Shown piece after piece: positions 52,557 through 62,093 of a stretch of DNA of 64,000 nt. The stretch lies in assembly GCF_000235625.1 (NCBI RefSeq), contig NZ_AGTR01000026.1, positions 113,086-177,085 on the forward strand, given 5' to 3'. The translations under genes were made by a program, and so were the position numbers. Under the pieces are notes generated by a model, which did not search any database, had not been told where the DNA came from, and saw only the letters and a list, made by a program, of their open reading frames with translations. Each line of letters starts with the position of its first letter. Positions within the stretch are counted from its first letter, which is position 1. The stretch is from Marinobacter manganoxydans MnI7-9 (GTDB lineage Bacteria; Pseudomonadota; Gammaproteobacteria; Pseudomonadales; Oleiphilaceae).

Positions 52557-54425
52557 TTATCTCCTGCTTGTCTCTGCCGGCCGGATACTGTCTTCCACTA
52601 CCCGCGCCTCGAATCGTTCAACAATAGACTTTACGACCGGATCCCTGCGAATGGACGCCTCTGCGGCTTCCTGCCGCGCCTTTCTCTGGCGTTCCTCATA
52701 AGCCGCAGGGGTGTCTGGCCCGGGATTGCCCTGCTCTGTACGTAACTGAATGGAGTCGCCAAAGCAGTTTCTCAAGGCAGCCAGAATCTTTTCCTCGTGC
52801 CTGCTGTTCAACAGCCGGGCGTGCCCCTCATCAATGGTCAGCGTAATCACATCGCCATCTCGGGACATGGCGCCGTGACTGGCAAGATTACCGGGCATGC
52901 CCACAATGCCAAGACTCCGGAAATCACGGTGCCAGACGAATTCGCCCTCAGGCTCAGGCGCCTGCTCAACTGCAGGTTCTATCGCTGGATCGGGCTCCAC
53001 AAACGCGGGTTCCGGAGCCGGGGCCGCCTGTTCAACAGGCTCCGCGGCAACTGCAGTTGCTGGCTCTTCGGTAACTGGAGCTTCGTCGCTTAAAGGATAG
53101 CTCTCTTCATACTCTCCAGCGGCCTCGGCCTGGGCATCCAGACTGGCCAGCCAGGATGCATCCTCATCCGCAACGGGTGGAGCGGCCGGCATCTCGGGTT
53201 CAGGCTCAGGCGTGGGTTCGGGCTGCGGTTCCGGCTGTTTTTGCTCTACCTGCGGAGTCGGCGCCGGGTCGGGCTCATCCCGTGGCTCGGAGGCCGCAGA
53301 CTGACCGCCGGAGCTTATGGCCGGCGGCTCGCGCCGGTCAGCCCCGGGGCGGAAGGCAAGCATCCGGAGCAGGGTCATTTCGAACCCCATCCGGGCATCC
53401 GGCGTAATGGTAAGGTCTTTCCTCCCGATCAGCGCAGACTGGTAAAAAAGCTGGGCATCCTCGGCACTGAGCTTGCGAGCCAGCGCCTGGACCTGCTCGG
53501 CATCACCGAGGGCGTTATCGGCACTGCCCGGAACCACCTGTTCCATGGTCACCCGGTGAAAGAGCGATAGCAGATCGGCGAGGATCACACTGTAATCCGG
53601 TGCAAAGTCCGAAATCCGGCTGATTTCCGCCAGCAAGGCCGGGCCGTCGCCTTCAACGAGTGCATTCACAATGCGTTCAATATCCCGCTGATCAATCGTC
53701 CCCAGCATATTACTGACATCACTGGCGGACAGCTTCTGGTTGCCAAAGGCGATAGCCTGATCGGTGAGGCTCAAGGCATCGCGCATACTGCCGTCGGCCG
53801 CCCGGGCCAGGAGCCACAGGGCCGGTTCCTCAAATGGAATTTCCTCGGCACCCAGTACATGACGCAGATGGCCTGCGATGTGCTCCGGCGTCATGCGTTT
53901 GAGATTAAACTGCAGGCACCGGGACAGCACTGTGACCGGTAGTTTCTGGGGATCGGTCGTTGCCAGCAGGAACTTGACGTGTTCCGGCGGTTCTTCAAGG
54001 GTCTTCAGGAAAGCGTTGAACGATTGATTCGTCAGCATGTGCACCTCGTCAATGAGGTACACCTTGTAGCGGCCACGCGTGGGCGCATATTGGACGTTAT
54101 CCGTCAGCTCACGCATATCATCAACGCCGGTCCGGGACGCGGCGTCGATTTCAATCAGATCCACAAACCGGCCTTCCTGAATCTCCTGGCAGCTCGAGCA
54201 TTCACCGCAGGGGTTCGGGGTTACGCCGGTTTCGCAGTTGAGGCAGCGTGCAAGCAGACGCCCAATGGTGGTCTTGCCTACCCCACGGGTCCCCGTGAAC
54301 AGATAAGCATGATGAAGACGCTGGCTTTCCAGGGCGTGAATCAACGCCTGGAGCACGTGTTCCTGGCCCACCATATCATCGAAAGTGCGTGGGCGCCATT
54401 TACGGGCAAGTACCTGGTAGCTCAT
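52557..54425 (-). CDS. dnaX: DNA polymerase III tau/gamma subunit
   Basis: 622 aa from MSYQVLARKWRPRTFDDMVG, the invariant start; 33 upstream codons are not part of it. Walker A GTRGVGKTTIGRLLARCLNC (in part), zinc Cys set CGECSSCQEI, Walker B VYLIDEVHMLT. The tau-specific region is a Pro/Glu-rich linker (about 390-440) and the C-terminal polymerase-binding domain. No A6G-type slippery heptamer of the E. coli kind is visible near the end of domain III, so a short gamma form by -1 frameshift is not evident. Confidence 0.96.
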   Translation of the reverse strand: MSYQVLARKWRPRTFDDMVGQEHVLQALIHALESQRLHHAYLFTGTRGVGKTTIGRLLARCLNCETGVTPNPCGECSSCQEIQEGRFVDLIEIDAASRTGVDDMRELTDNVQYAPTRGRYKVYLIDEVHMLTNQSFNAFLKTLEEPPEHVKFLLATTDPQKLPVTVLSRCLQFNLKRMTPEHIAGHLRHVLGAEEIPFEEPALWLLARAADGSMRDALSLTDQAIAFGNQKLSASDVSNMLGTIDQRDIERIVNALVEGDGPALLAEISRISDFAPDYSVILADLLSLFHRVTMEQVVPGSADNALGDAEQVQALARKLSAEDAQLFYQSALIGRKDLTITPDARMGFEMTLLRMLAFRPGADRREPPAISSGGQSAASEPRDEPDPAPTPQVEQKQPEPQPEPTPEPEPEMPAAPPVADEDASWLASLDAQAEAAGEYEESYPLSDEAPVTEEPATAVAAEPVEQAAPAPEPAFVEPDPAIEPAVEQAPEPEGEFVWHRDFRSLGIVGMPGNLASHGAMSRDGDVITLTIDEGHARLLNSRHEEKILAALRNCFGDSIQLRTEQGNPGPDTPAAYEERQRKARQEAAEASIRRDPVVKSIVERFEARVVEDSIRPAETSRR

Positions 54426-54584
54426 GTTCCGCCAACTGCAGTGAAAAACGGGTTTAACCTTAGCACGGACAAAGATCCAGAAGAAGCAGACTTGATCCCG
54501 GAAACGCACGCACAAGTGCCGCACATAAGCTCATGGCTATCAAGGATAATCAGAAGAAAAAACAGGAGAGGAAAGAAAACTGGG

Positions 54585-54694
54585 GGTGACTCCATCAGCG
54601 ACACCCCGGCACACAATTCCACCGCTGCGGCTGCTCCCTTCCGGGCCTGACCGGGTTCACGGTTTCATGTTGCGGAGGCACCAATGGAGCCACC
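54585..54694 (-). ncRNA. ffs: 4.5S RNA (bacterial small SRP RNA)
   Basis: Read on the minus strand, the apical SRP hairpin is present: GGTCAGGCCCGGAAGGGAGC then AGCCGCAGCGG, with the GGAA tetraloop and the asymmetric Ffh-binding loop. The ends pair: GGTGGCTCCAT (plus 54684-54694) with ATGGAGTCACC (plus 54585-54595), 11 positions with one G-U, giving about 110 nt, close to E. coli's 114. It guides Ffh/FtsY targeting of membrane proteins. Located just upstream of dnaX on the same strand. Confidence 0.94.
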
Positions 54695-54733
54695 ATAACG
54701 GCGTTCCGGGACAATTCCCCGAAAGCGGCGCGC

Positions 54734-54762
54734 ATATTAGCAAAAGGGTTTGCACACTACAA
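54734..54762 (-). promoter_or_regulatory. Promoter of the 4.5S RNA gene
   Basis: On the minus strand TTGTAG (54762-54757), a 17-base spacer and TAATAT (54739-54734), then a GC-rich discriminator GCGCGCC typical of stable-RNA promoters. Transcription would start near 54727, giving a leader of about 33 nt to be removed before the mature 5' end. Confidence 0.6.
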
Positions 54763-54787
54763 TGACAAATCAGCACGCCCGCTACCA

Positions 54788-55543
54788 TCATCCTTGTAAA
54801 GGCAGCGGCACTTCATCCTGGCGGAACCAGCAGGCCAGGCTGTAGCGAGTGCGGTTTGCCGGTAACACCTCGTGAGGCACTTCCTCGCTCATGAACAGGG
54901 CCATTCGTCCTGCCTCGGGCAACACGGTTCCGCACACTTCCTGATCATTGTCTCGGTTGAAAACCTCAAGGGCGCCACCGTCAGTTGCCTGCCAATCTTC
55001 ATTCAGATAAAGCACCAGACTCACCACCCGGGATGCCCTGCCCTTGAAACTGTCCAGATGCTGTTTGTAGAAATCACCTGAATGGTAGGTAGCATAATGA
55101 GTCTCGAATCGCTTCAGCCCCAGAAACAGCCTTTGATTCAGACCCTGGCGAATGGATTCGAAAAACTCGAACAGCGCGGCCTGAGGAGCTGTAATGCCTT
55201 GCAGCCAGGCAATCTTGTCACGCCGCACCGACCGGTCTCGCACCAGATCACGCCCGCGCCCGATGCCGGCTTTTTTCATGGCATCGGTACGGTCCAGAAT
55301 CTGCACTTCCTGTTTCAGCGCCGCCAACAGGTTGGCGCCCAGCCGCGCCCTCACATCCAGCGACATCCAGCCGTGCTCGCTCAGCCCCGAAGCCAGTTCA
55401 TCCAGCCAGTCCTCAGACACCGGCGCCTGTTGGTCCGGCGTGAGATGCATCAACTGCACATCACTGCCCGCCACCGCATCCTGGGCGCTGTGCAAAGGTG
55501 TGATAAGGGGATCATTGATCGGAATGATTACCGGCGTTTCCAT
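54788..55543 (-). CDS. 2-oxoglutarate/Fe(II)-dependent oxygenase (prolyl-4-hydroxylase-like)
   Basis: 251 aa. The double-stranded beta-helix core has the iron triad HLD in FYKQHLDSFKG (about 162-164) and the distal His in EEVPHEVLPANRTRYSLACW, where the Arg ten residues later would bind 2-oxoglutarate. LVLYLNEDW and GGALEVF complete the P4Hc pattern. The SM-20/PHD-like group hydroxylates protein residues or small molecules; the substrate here is unknown. Cytosolic. Divergent from the mutarotase gene. Confidence 0.88.
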   Translation of the reverse strand: METPVIIPINDPLITPLHSAQDAVAGSDVQLMHLTPDQQAPVSEDWLDELASGLSEHGWMSLDVRARLGANLLAALKQEVQILDRTDAMKKAGIGRGRDLVRDRSVRRDKIAWLQGITAPQAALFEFFESIRQGLNQRLFLGLKRFETHYATYHSGDFYKQHLDSFKGRASRVVSLVLYLNEDWQATDGGALEVFNRDNDQEVCGTVLPEAGRMALFMSEEVPHEVLPANRTRYSLACWFRQDEVPLPLQG

Positions 55544-55661
55544 CGGCAGGCCTCGTACTGAATTTGAACGTATTTTAGGCGCAATTCTCGCCGCAGCGGC
55601 AGTTTTAATTTACTCTCTGTGTAGGCAAATACACTTAACCGGTTTCACTCAGTAGCTAACC

Positions 55662-56585
55662 ATGTCAGAAAGCAGTAACAGGCCACCGCTCTCACTTTCG
55701 CCGGGCCAGTGGTCCTTCACGCGCTGGAAAACGATCGGGCAACTGGAAGCTCTTGAGGTCCACCATCCTTTGTTCCAGGCCACCGTGTTTATTCAGGGCG
55801 CTCATCTGGCAAGCTTCAAACCTCAGAACGAATCTGACTGGCTCTGGATGAGCCCAGCGGCCCGGTACGAACCCGGTCGAGCCATCCGCGGCGGCATCCC
55901 CCTGTGCTGGCCCTGGTTTGGCCATCCGGCCCGCAACGCGCCGGAAGTGCGGAAACGCATCCAGACCGACCAAGCCCACGGGTTTGCCCGTACCGCGCTC
56001 TGGAAGCTGGAAGATGTCCGGGAGAACGCCCACGAGGTGGAAATCAGCCTGTCCCTGGATGCCAATGAAGATTTCAGTGATGTCTGGATTGGGCATGCGC
56101 TCGCCCTGCTCACCTTCAGCTTCTCCATCCGCGGATGCCAACTGGCTTTGACGACCACGAACCTGGGGAACGATCCGCTGGCCTTTACCCAGGCGCTCCA
56201 TACTTATTTGCCGACCAGCGACATAACCCGCACTCGAGTGCTGGGCCTCGGAAACAGCCAGTACATCGACACCCTGGATAACTGGGAATACCGCAACCAG
56301 GAAGGCCCTGTGTATTTCGACGGCGAAACCGACCGCATCTACGAGAGCGGCGAACCCCTTACGGTTGTGACACCCCGAACTGGCCGCAAGCTCTCAGCCG
56401 TAGGCAGTGACTCAACGGTGGTCTGGAACCCCGGCCCAGCCAAGGCGGCCAAGCTATCGGATTTTCCCGAGTCGGCCTGGCAGTCCATGCTGTGCGTCGA
56501 AACCGCCAATGCAGCCAGCGATTATCGGGTGCTTAATAACGGGCAAAGCCACACATTAGGCGTATTCATTGGAAGGAAATCATGA
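55662..56585 (+). CDS. yeaD: D-hexose-6-phosphate mutarotase (YeaD family)
   Basis: 307 aa. Galactose-mutarotase-like beta-sandwich with the YeaD signatures HHPLFQATVFIQGAHLASFK, IRGGIPLCWPWFG, DQAHGFARTALWKL and FTQALHTYLPTSDI. The Arg/His/Glu set of aldose-1-epimerases is present (HGFAR, LHTY). It interconverts anomers of glucose-6-phosphate. The stop overlaps the acyltransferase start by four bases (ATGA), so these functionally unlike genes are coupled. Confidence 0.92.
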   Translation: MSESSNRPPLSLSPGQWSFTRWKTIGQLEALEVHHPLFQATVFIQGAHLASFKPQNESDWLWMSPAARYEPGRAIRGGIPLCWPWFGHPARNAPEVRKRIQTDQAHGFARTALWKLEDVRENAHEVEISLSLDANEDFSDVWIGHALALLTFSFSIRGCQLALTTTNLGNDPLAFTQALHTYLPTSDITRTRVLGLGNSQYIDTLDNWEYRNQEGPVYFDGETDRIYESGEPLTVVTPRTGRKLSAVGSDSTVVWNPGPAKAAKLSDFPESAWQSMLCVETANAASDYRVLNNGQSHTLGVFIGRKS

Positions 56586-57397
56586 GCCTGGCATCGTTTC
56601 TGAAATCCCGACTCGTTCCCGCGGAACTGGATCAACATATCAATCGCATCCGCAAACCCATCGGGAGCCTGGGTTACGACCCCTGGGGTTACAACAACGA
56701 AGCCATGAAGTACGGGCTTTCGCTCACCAAACAGATTTACGAAAAGTACTTCCGGGTACAAGCGCACGGGGTGGAAAACATTCCCGCCGAGGGGCCGGTG
56801 CTCATTATTGCCAATCACAGTGGCCAGCTTCCTATCGACGGCCTGCTGATTGGCTATGCCCTTGCTTCGCGGGAAAAAGATGCCCGCATTCCAAGGGCCA
56901 TGATTGAACGCTTTTTTCCAACCGTGCCCTGGCTGGGCAATTTGCTGAATGAAGTTGGCGCTGTACTTGGAGACCCAGTCAACTGCGCCAAAATGCTCGC
57001 GAATAACGAAGCCGTGATTGTTTTCCCCGAAGGCATTCGAGGTTCGGGCAAGCTTTACCACGACCGCTACCAGCTCAAACGGTTTGGCAACGGATTCATG
57101 CACCTGGCCATGAAATACAAGGCGCCGATCGTGCCCGTGGGTGTGGTGGGTTGCGAGGAAACCATCCCGGCCATCGCTAACATAAAGCCCCTGGCAAAAG
57201 CCCTGGGCATTCCCTACGCCCCGGTGGCCATGCCCGTGGTTCTGCCGGCGAAGGTACACCTGAACTTCGGAGCCCCGATGTACTTCGACGACCTGGAAAT
57301 TCCCGAAGAAAAGGTCACCGAACGCGTAGAGAAGGTCAAGGCGGAAATCAGCCGGTTGATCGACAAGGGATTGAGCGAAAGGAAAAGGCTTTTCTGA
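56582..57397 (+). CDS. Lysophospholipid acyltransferase, PlsC-like
   Basis: 271 aa. Acyltransferase motif I is NHSGQLPIDG, an HX6D arrangement instead of the HX4D of E. coli PlsC; motif III FPEGIRGSGK and motif IV VPVGVVGCEE are clear. There is no obvious membrane helix at the N-terminus, so it is probably membrane-peripheral. Transfers an acyl chain to a glycerolipid or related acceptor; relatives with this motif occur in lipid-storing actinobacteria and marine gammaproteobacteria (recollection, not tested). Overlaps both neighbours by one to four bases. Confidence 0.85.
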   Translation: MSLASFLKSRLVPAELDQHINRIRKPIGSLGYDPWGYNNEAMKYGLSLTKQIYEKYFRVQAHGVENIPAEGPVLIIANHSGQLPIDGLLIGYALASREKDARIPRAMIERFFPTVPWLGNLLNEVGAVLGDPVNCAKMLANNEAVIVFPEGIRGSGKLYHDRYQLKRFGNGFMHLAMKYKAPIVPVGVVGCEETIPAIANIKPLAKALGIPYAPVAMPVVLPAKVHLNFGAPMYFDDLEIPEEKVTERVEKVKAEISRLIDKGLSERKRLF

Positions 57398-58344
57398 TGA
57401 GCGAACAACGCAGACCGCACATTCTGATCACCGGTGCCGCCGGTGCCCTCGCCCAGAAAGTTATCGAACAGCTTCGGGATACCTGCGACCTGGTCGCGGT
57501 GGATTTCCGTGAACAGGTCTACCTGGGCGACGACATCCCCAGCTACTGCATCGATTTCAACAAGCGGGTGTTCGAGGATCTGTTCCGGCGCTATGAGTTC
57601 GATGGCGTGATCCACATGGGCCGGATCATGTCCAGCCAGCTCACCCGCATGCGGCGCTACAACGCCAATGTGCTCGGCACCCAGAAGCTTCTGGACCTGA
57701 GCCACAAGTACGGCATCAAACGAGTGGTCGTGCTTTCAACGTTCCATGTTTACGGAGCGGTGGCCTACAATCCCGCACTAATCGACGAAGCGGCGCCCCT
57801 CAAGAGCGCAGGGCTCAGCGCCGACCTGATCGACTCCGTGGAACTGGAGAACCTGGCCAACATCTACCTGTGGCGCTACCCGGAACTGAACATCACCATC
57901 CTGCGCCCCTGCAACATCGTGGGCCCTGGCGTACGCAACACCATCAGCACATTGCTGGCCAGCGAACGCGCACCCGTGTTGGCGGGCTTTTCGCCCATGA
58001 TGCAGTTTATCCACATCGATGACATGGCCGATGCCATTGTGCTTGCGTATAAAAAACCGACACGTGGCGTGTACAACGTGGCCCCGCAGGACTGGGTGGC
58101 CTATCAGCACGCGCTCAAGCTCTGTGGCTGCAAGCGAATCCAGGTGCCCTCCATTCCGCCCATGGTTCCGAAGATGATACTCGGCACCTTGAAACTGAAG
58201 AGCTTTCCGTCCTATCTGATGGCGTTCTTCAAATACCCGGTGGTGATTGACGGGCGGGCGTTTGCTAATGAGTTCGGATTTGAGCCGAAGCGGCCGCTGA
58301 AGGAGATTTTCCGGTTTTATCGGGAGAACAAGAGGCCGCTTTAG
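57397..58344 (+). CDS. NAD(P)-binding SDR/epimerase-like protein
   Basis: 315 aa. An extended SDR fold with the nucleotide motif ITGAAGALAQKV (about 11-22), VIHMGRI, VVVLSTFHVYG and LRPCNIVGPG. The C-terminal part (DMADAIVLAYKKPTRGVYNV) is epimerase-like. The expected catalytic YxxxK is not found: the corresponding stretch reads LIDSVELENLA, and the third Gly of GxxGxxG is Ala. It may be a non-catalytic or differently acting member. Its start overlaps the acyltransferase stop by one base (TGATG). Confidence 0.82.
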   Translation: MSEQRRPHILITGAAGALAQKVIEQLRDTCDLVAVDFREQVYLGDDIPSYCIDFNKRVFEDLFRRYEFDGVIHMGRIMSSQLTRMRRYNANVLGTQKLLDLSHKYGIKRVVVLSTFHVYGAVAYNPALIDEAAPLKSAGLSADLIDSVELENLANIYLWRYPELNITILRPCNIVGPGVRNTISTLLASERAPVLAGFSPMMQFIHIDDMADAIVLAYKKPTRGVYNVAPQDWVAYQHALKLCGCKRIQVPSIPPMVPKMILGTLKLKSFPSYLMAFFKYPVVIDGRAFANEFGFEPKRPLKEIFRFYRENKRPL

Positions 58345-58427
58345 TCAACAGTAGCTACATTAGTTACGCTGGAGTTTAAACAAGACTATTCTTTAGACAG
58401 GGATTTCTTCTTTCGGGGTGCCAAGGC

Positions 58428-60563
58428 ATGTTTAGCAACATGGACGTACTCAGCTACTCGCTGGCAGCGATTACGTTCGGTCTACTGGCCATGCTGGTAG
58501 CCACTCGCTATTTGCGTCGCGGCGTCGATCGGGCGCTCGCGTTCGCAGCTGCTGTAACTGCAATCTGGGCAGCGTCACTTGTCAGCCAAAGCCTTTGGGG
58601 ATACCCGGGGTTCAATCTCCGTTACCTCATTGAACTGTTACGGGACGCTTCCTGGATTTACTTGCTATTCGCGCTATTAAAAGATGGGCTCCGCGAAAGC
58701 AAACTCACTGGAAAAGTAAGACAAGTCATCGGCGCGACCGCAGCAACACTGCTTGTTGTTCTGGTGGGGATTGGACTCGCAGAGCACTTTGCACAGATCA
58801 ACATAGCTACCGGCAAAGTCAAGCTTCTCGGTCAGGTTGGTATTTCCCTACTCGGTTTGTCCCTGGTCGAGCAGATCTGGCGTAACTCCCCAAGTTTCGG
58901 CCGCTCCAGCATAAAATATATATGCATAGGCGTTGCCACGATTTTTGCCTTCGATTTTTTCATGTATGCCGACGCCCTGTTGTTCGGCCAGGTCGCCGAC
59001 TCATTCTGGAACGCCCGTGGCTTTGTAAACGCTCTACTCACGCCGCTATTCGCCGTCAACGTCATCAATACTCGCAAACAACCGATAGACTTTCATCTGT
59101 CACGGTCAGCTGTCTTTCACGCCGGCACACTCATTTTCGCTGGGGGTTACCTCCTGTTCCTGGCACTGGGGGGCTACTACGTACGCGTCATTGGGGGTGA
59201 CTGGGGAGACGCGCTCCAAGTCCTGTTTTTTACGATTTCACTGGTATTCCTGGTCACACTTCTGCTTTCGCGCCGAATACGCTCCAAACTCATGGTGCTT
59301 ATCAGTCAGAACTTCTTTGACTACAAATACGACTACCGGGAAGAGTGGCTAAAAATGACTCGGGAACTCGCAGACCTGAGTGATGAGCCGCCATTACCTC
59401 AGCGTGTAATCCGCATGCTGGCGGGTTTAGTTGAGAGCAATTCCGGTGCGATCTGGCTAATTGGTGAACAGGACGCCTACATCCTCAAGGCGGCCGTCAA
59501 CCTTTCTGTACCTAAACACACCATGATCGATAACGATTCGGAATTGGTGCGCTTTTTTCAGAATCGCGAGTGGATTGTCGACCTCCATGAGTACAAAGTA
59601 GATCCCGTCAGTTACAACCTTCTAGAAATACCTGATGCAATCTCAAAGACGCCCGACGGCTGGCTAATAATCCCTCTTTACTTAGGCAACGAGCTCTATG
59701 GCATGGCATTGGTTGGCAACCCCTACGCCCGGGTGGAATTGAATTGGGAGAATTTTGATCTGATCAAAGTGGTTGCGCGCCAAACTACCAACCTGTTGGC
59801 CCAAGCCGATGCGCAGAATCGCCTTTCCCGTGCCATGCAGTTTGAAGCGGTCAGCAAAGCCTCGGCGTTTATGGTCCACGACCTGAAAACGGTTATCGCC
59901 CAGCTATCCTTGCTCGTGAAAAATGCCCCGAAACACAGGAATAACCCGGCGTTCATAGATGACATGATCAACACCACTGAACATGCCGTCCGCAAGATGT
60001 CGAACCTGGTCGACCATATACGCAAACCCGCCGCCGAAAACGACAGCCAACAAATACCCATCAACCTTACGCAACTGGTGCAGGACCTGATCGCTCATCA
60101 TCAACACCGGCTGCCTGCACCGAATCTTGAGGGCAGCCCCCCGCAGGTAATGATCAGAGCGGATTCTGAGCAGCTCCGCAGTGTTCTCGGGCATCTTATC
60201 CAGAATGCCCAGGATGCAACACCGCCAGAAGGTGAAATCGCTCTGAATCTGAAAATAGCCAAAGGTAACGTGGTGCTGTTCATTCAGGACACAGGCAGTG
60301 GAATGACAGAAGAATTTATCAAAGGCCAACTCTTCAAACCCTTTGAAAGTACCAAGGGGCTGACTGGCATGGGCATTGGCGCTTACCAGGCCAGAGAATA
60401 CATCCAGAAAATTGGCGGCAACATTGATGTTACCAGTGAACCCGGGCTTGGCTCCTGCTTTTCGGTCAGGATTCCCCTGGCGGAAGCGAAGCTGACACAG
60501 CTCCCGGAAATGCCATTCCGGTCAGTTTCTGGCGCTGAGAGCCCCACCGAAAACGCCAATTAG
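58428..60563 (+). CDS. prsK: XrtA/PEP-CTERM-system histidine kinase PrsK
   Basis: 711 aa. Eight or nine N-terminal membrane helices (about 1-285) form an integral sensor. A GAF domain follows (about 320-465), then a dimerisation helix with the phospho-acceptor His in FMVHDLKTVIAQLSLLV (about 484), and an HATPase domain with N box LIQNAQDAT, G1 DTGSGM and G2 GMGIGAYQ. The architecture and the prsR and prsT genes that follow identify the PrsK kinase of exosortase-A systems, presumed to control exopolysaccharide and PEP-CTERM protein genes through PrsR. Confidence 0.93.
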   Translation: MFSNMDVLSYSLAAITFGLLAMLVATRYLRRGVDRALAFAAAVTAIWAASLVSQSLWGYPGFNLRYLIELLRDASWIYLLFALLKDGLRESKLTGKVRQVIGATAATLLVVLVGIGLAEHFAQINIATGKVKLLGQVGISLLGLSLVEQIWRNSPSFGRSSIKYICIGVATIFAFDFFMYADALLFGQVADSFWNARGFVNALLTPLFAVNVINTRKQPIDFHLSRSAVFHAGTLIFAGGYLLFLALGGYYVRVIGGDWGDALQVLFFTISLVFLVTLLLSRRIRSKLMVLISQNFFDYKYDYREEWLKMTRELADLSDEPPLPQRVIRMLAGLVESNSGAIWLIGEQDAYILKAAVNLSVPKHTMIDNDSELVRFFQNREWIVDLHEYKVDPVSYNLLEIPDAISKTPDGWLIIPLYLGNELYGMALVGNPYARVELNWENFDLIKVVARQTTNLLAQADAQNRLSRAMQFEAVSKASAFMVHDLKTVIAQLSLLVKNAPKHRNNPAFIDDMINTTEHAVRKMSNLVDHIRKPAAENDSQQIPINLTQLVQDLIAHHQHRLPAPNLEGSPPQVMIRADSEQLRSVLGHLIQNAQDATPPEGEIALNLKIAKGNVVLFIQDTGSGMTEEFIKGQLFKPFESTKGLTGMGIGAYQAREYIQKIGGNIDVTSEPGLGSCFSVRIPLAEAKLTQLPEMPFRSVSGAESPTENAN

Positions 60564-60665
60564 TTGCCGCCTCAGACGAGTACCGAAAACCGGCATTGCA
60601 AAGTGTCAATGTTCAGTTAAGAATCAATAATAAGGAAACTTCCGAAAAAAGGACTTGGTGCTGTT

Positions 60666-62039
60666 GTGACTAGAAAACTCTTGATCGTAGAGGATGATCC
60701 AGGCCTGCAGAGCCAGATGCGCTGGTGTTTCAGTGAAGACCTTGAGGTAACCGTGGCGTCGGAACGTGAGTCAGCTCTGGCGGCTTTGAGAAGAGAAGAA
60801 CCCGATGTGGTCACTCTAGACCTTGGCCTACCGCCTGATCCGGGTGGCGCCTCCGAAGGCTTCAAGCTCCTTGAAGAAATCCTCCGCCTTTCCCCGATGA
60901 CCAAAGTGGTAGTGGTAACCGGGCGTGAGGACAAAGAGAATGCAGTAAAAGCCGTCGGCATGGGCGCTTCCGACTTCTATCAGAAACCCCTGGACGCAGA
61001 TATCCTCACGTTCGTTGTTAACCGGGCTTTCCGGCTGGCCGAACTCGAACGGGAGAACCGGGAACTGGCCCGCAGGGGCAATAACGCCAACATCAAAGGT
61101 ATTGTTGCTGCCAGCCCACAGATGCTGGCCATATGCCGGACTCTTGAGAAAGTCGCCCCCACAGACGTAACAACCCTCATAACCGGGGAAACCGGAACCG
61201 GCAAGGAACTTCTCGCCCGGGCCATCCACGATCTGAGCCCTCGCGTCGACAAGCCCTTTGCCGCGATTAACTGCGCCGCTATTCCTGAAAACCTTCTGGA
61301 GAGCGAACTTTTTGGTTTCGAAAAGGGTTCGTTCACCGGCGCGACCCAGGCCAAAAAAGGCAAAATAGAGAGCGCCAATGGCGGCACCCTGTTCCTGGAC
61401 GAGATTGGCGACATGCCCATGGCCCTGCAGGCCAAGTTACTTCGCTTTCTTCAGGAACGCGTTGTCGACCGGGTTGGGTCGGTCAATCCGATCCCCGTGG
61501 ACGTTCGTGTTGTCTGTGCAACTCACCGCGACGTGCGGCAACTGATCGACAGCGGCGAGTTCCGGGAAGACCTTTATTACCGAATCAGTGAAATTACACT
61601 GGACGTCCCGGCGGTGCGGGAACGTGAGGGGGATGCCCTTGTGATTGCCCAATCGTTACTGAAATCCCTGGGCAAAAACATGGACAGGCCTAACCTCGCG
61701 TTCAGCGAGGACGCAATAAACGCCATCAACACCTATGCCTGGCCCGGCAACGTGCGAGAAATGATCAACAAAATCAAACGAGCCACCATTATGGCCGACG
61801 GCAAACGAGTAACAGCCGATGACCTGGAACTGACCTGCGAAGAACCGGCAGCCCCCAGCCACATTAATCTTCGTCAGGTGAGAGAACGGGCAGAACGCCA
61901 GGCCATTAACCAGGCTTTGCATACTACGGGCTTTAATATGGCACAGGCAGCGAGACTTCTTGGTATTACGCGCCCTACCCTGTACAACCTCACCGACAAA
62001 TACCAGATAGACACATCAGCCGAAGCACCCGGGGTGTAA
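60666..62039 (+). CDS. prsR: PEP-CTERM-box response regulator PrsR (sigma-54 activator)
   Basis: 457 aa from a GTG. The receiver domain (1-115) has the phospho-acceptor Asp in VTLDLGLPPDPGG (about 52). The sigma-54-interacting AAA+ domain has Walker A GETGTGKELLARAI, the loop GSFTGAT that touches sigma-54, Walker B LFLDEIGDM and the R-finger region. The C-terminal Fis-type HTH is NQALHTTGFNMAQAARLLGI. Partner of PrsK. It is expected to bind the PEP-CTERM box upstream of sigma-54 promoters of PEP-CTERM genes; no such promoter was recognised inside this window. Confidence 0.94.
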   Translation: MTRKLLIVEDDPGLQSQMRWCFSEDLEVTVASERESALAALRREEPDVVTLDLGLPPDPGGASEGFKLLEEILRLSPMTKVVVVTGREDKENAVKAVGMGASDFYQKPLDADILTFVVNRAFRLAELERENRELARRGNNANIKGIVAASPQMLAICRTLEKVAPTDVTTLITGETGTGKELLARAIHDLSPRVDKPFAAINCAAIPENLLESELFGFEKGSFTGATQAKKGKIESANGGTLFLDEIGDMPMALQAKLLRFLQERVVDRVGSVNPIPVDVRVVCATHRDVRQLIDSGEFREDLYYRISEITLDVPAVREREGDALVIAQSLLKSLGKNMDRPNLAFSEDAINAINTYAWPGNVREMINKIKRATIMADGKRVTADDLELTCEEPAAPSHINLRQVRERAERQAINQALHTTGFNMAQAARLLGITRPTLYNLTDKYQIDTSAEAPGV

Positions 62040-62093
62040 ACGAAACCGACGGTCACGAGGTTTGCTCGAACAAGTTCAAGGAGTCAAAAAATA

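Noticed and set aside
53430-53470. Six-T run in dnaX as a programmed frameshift site
   Set aside because: On the coding strand it is CTTTTTTAC inside the clamp-loader domain, not the A-rich slippery heptamer of dnaX, and no stop or pseudoknot context supports it.
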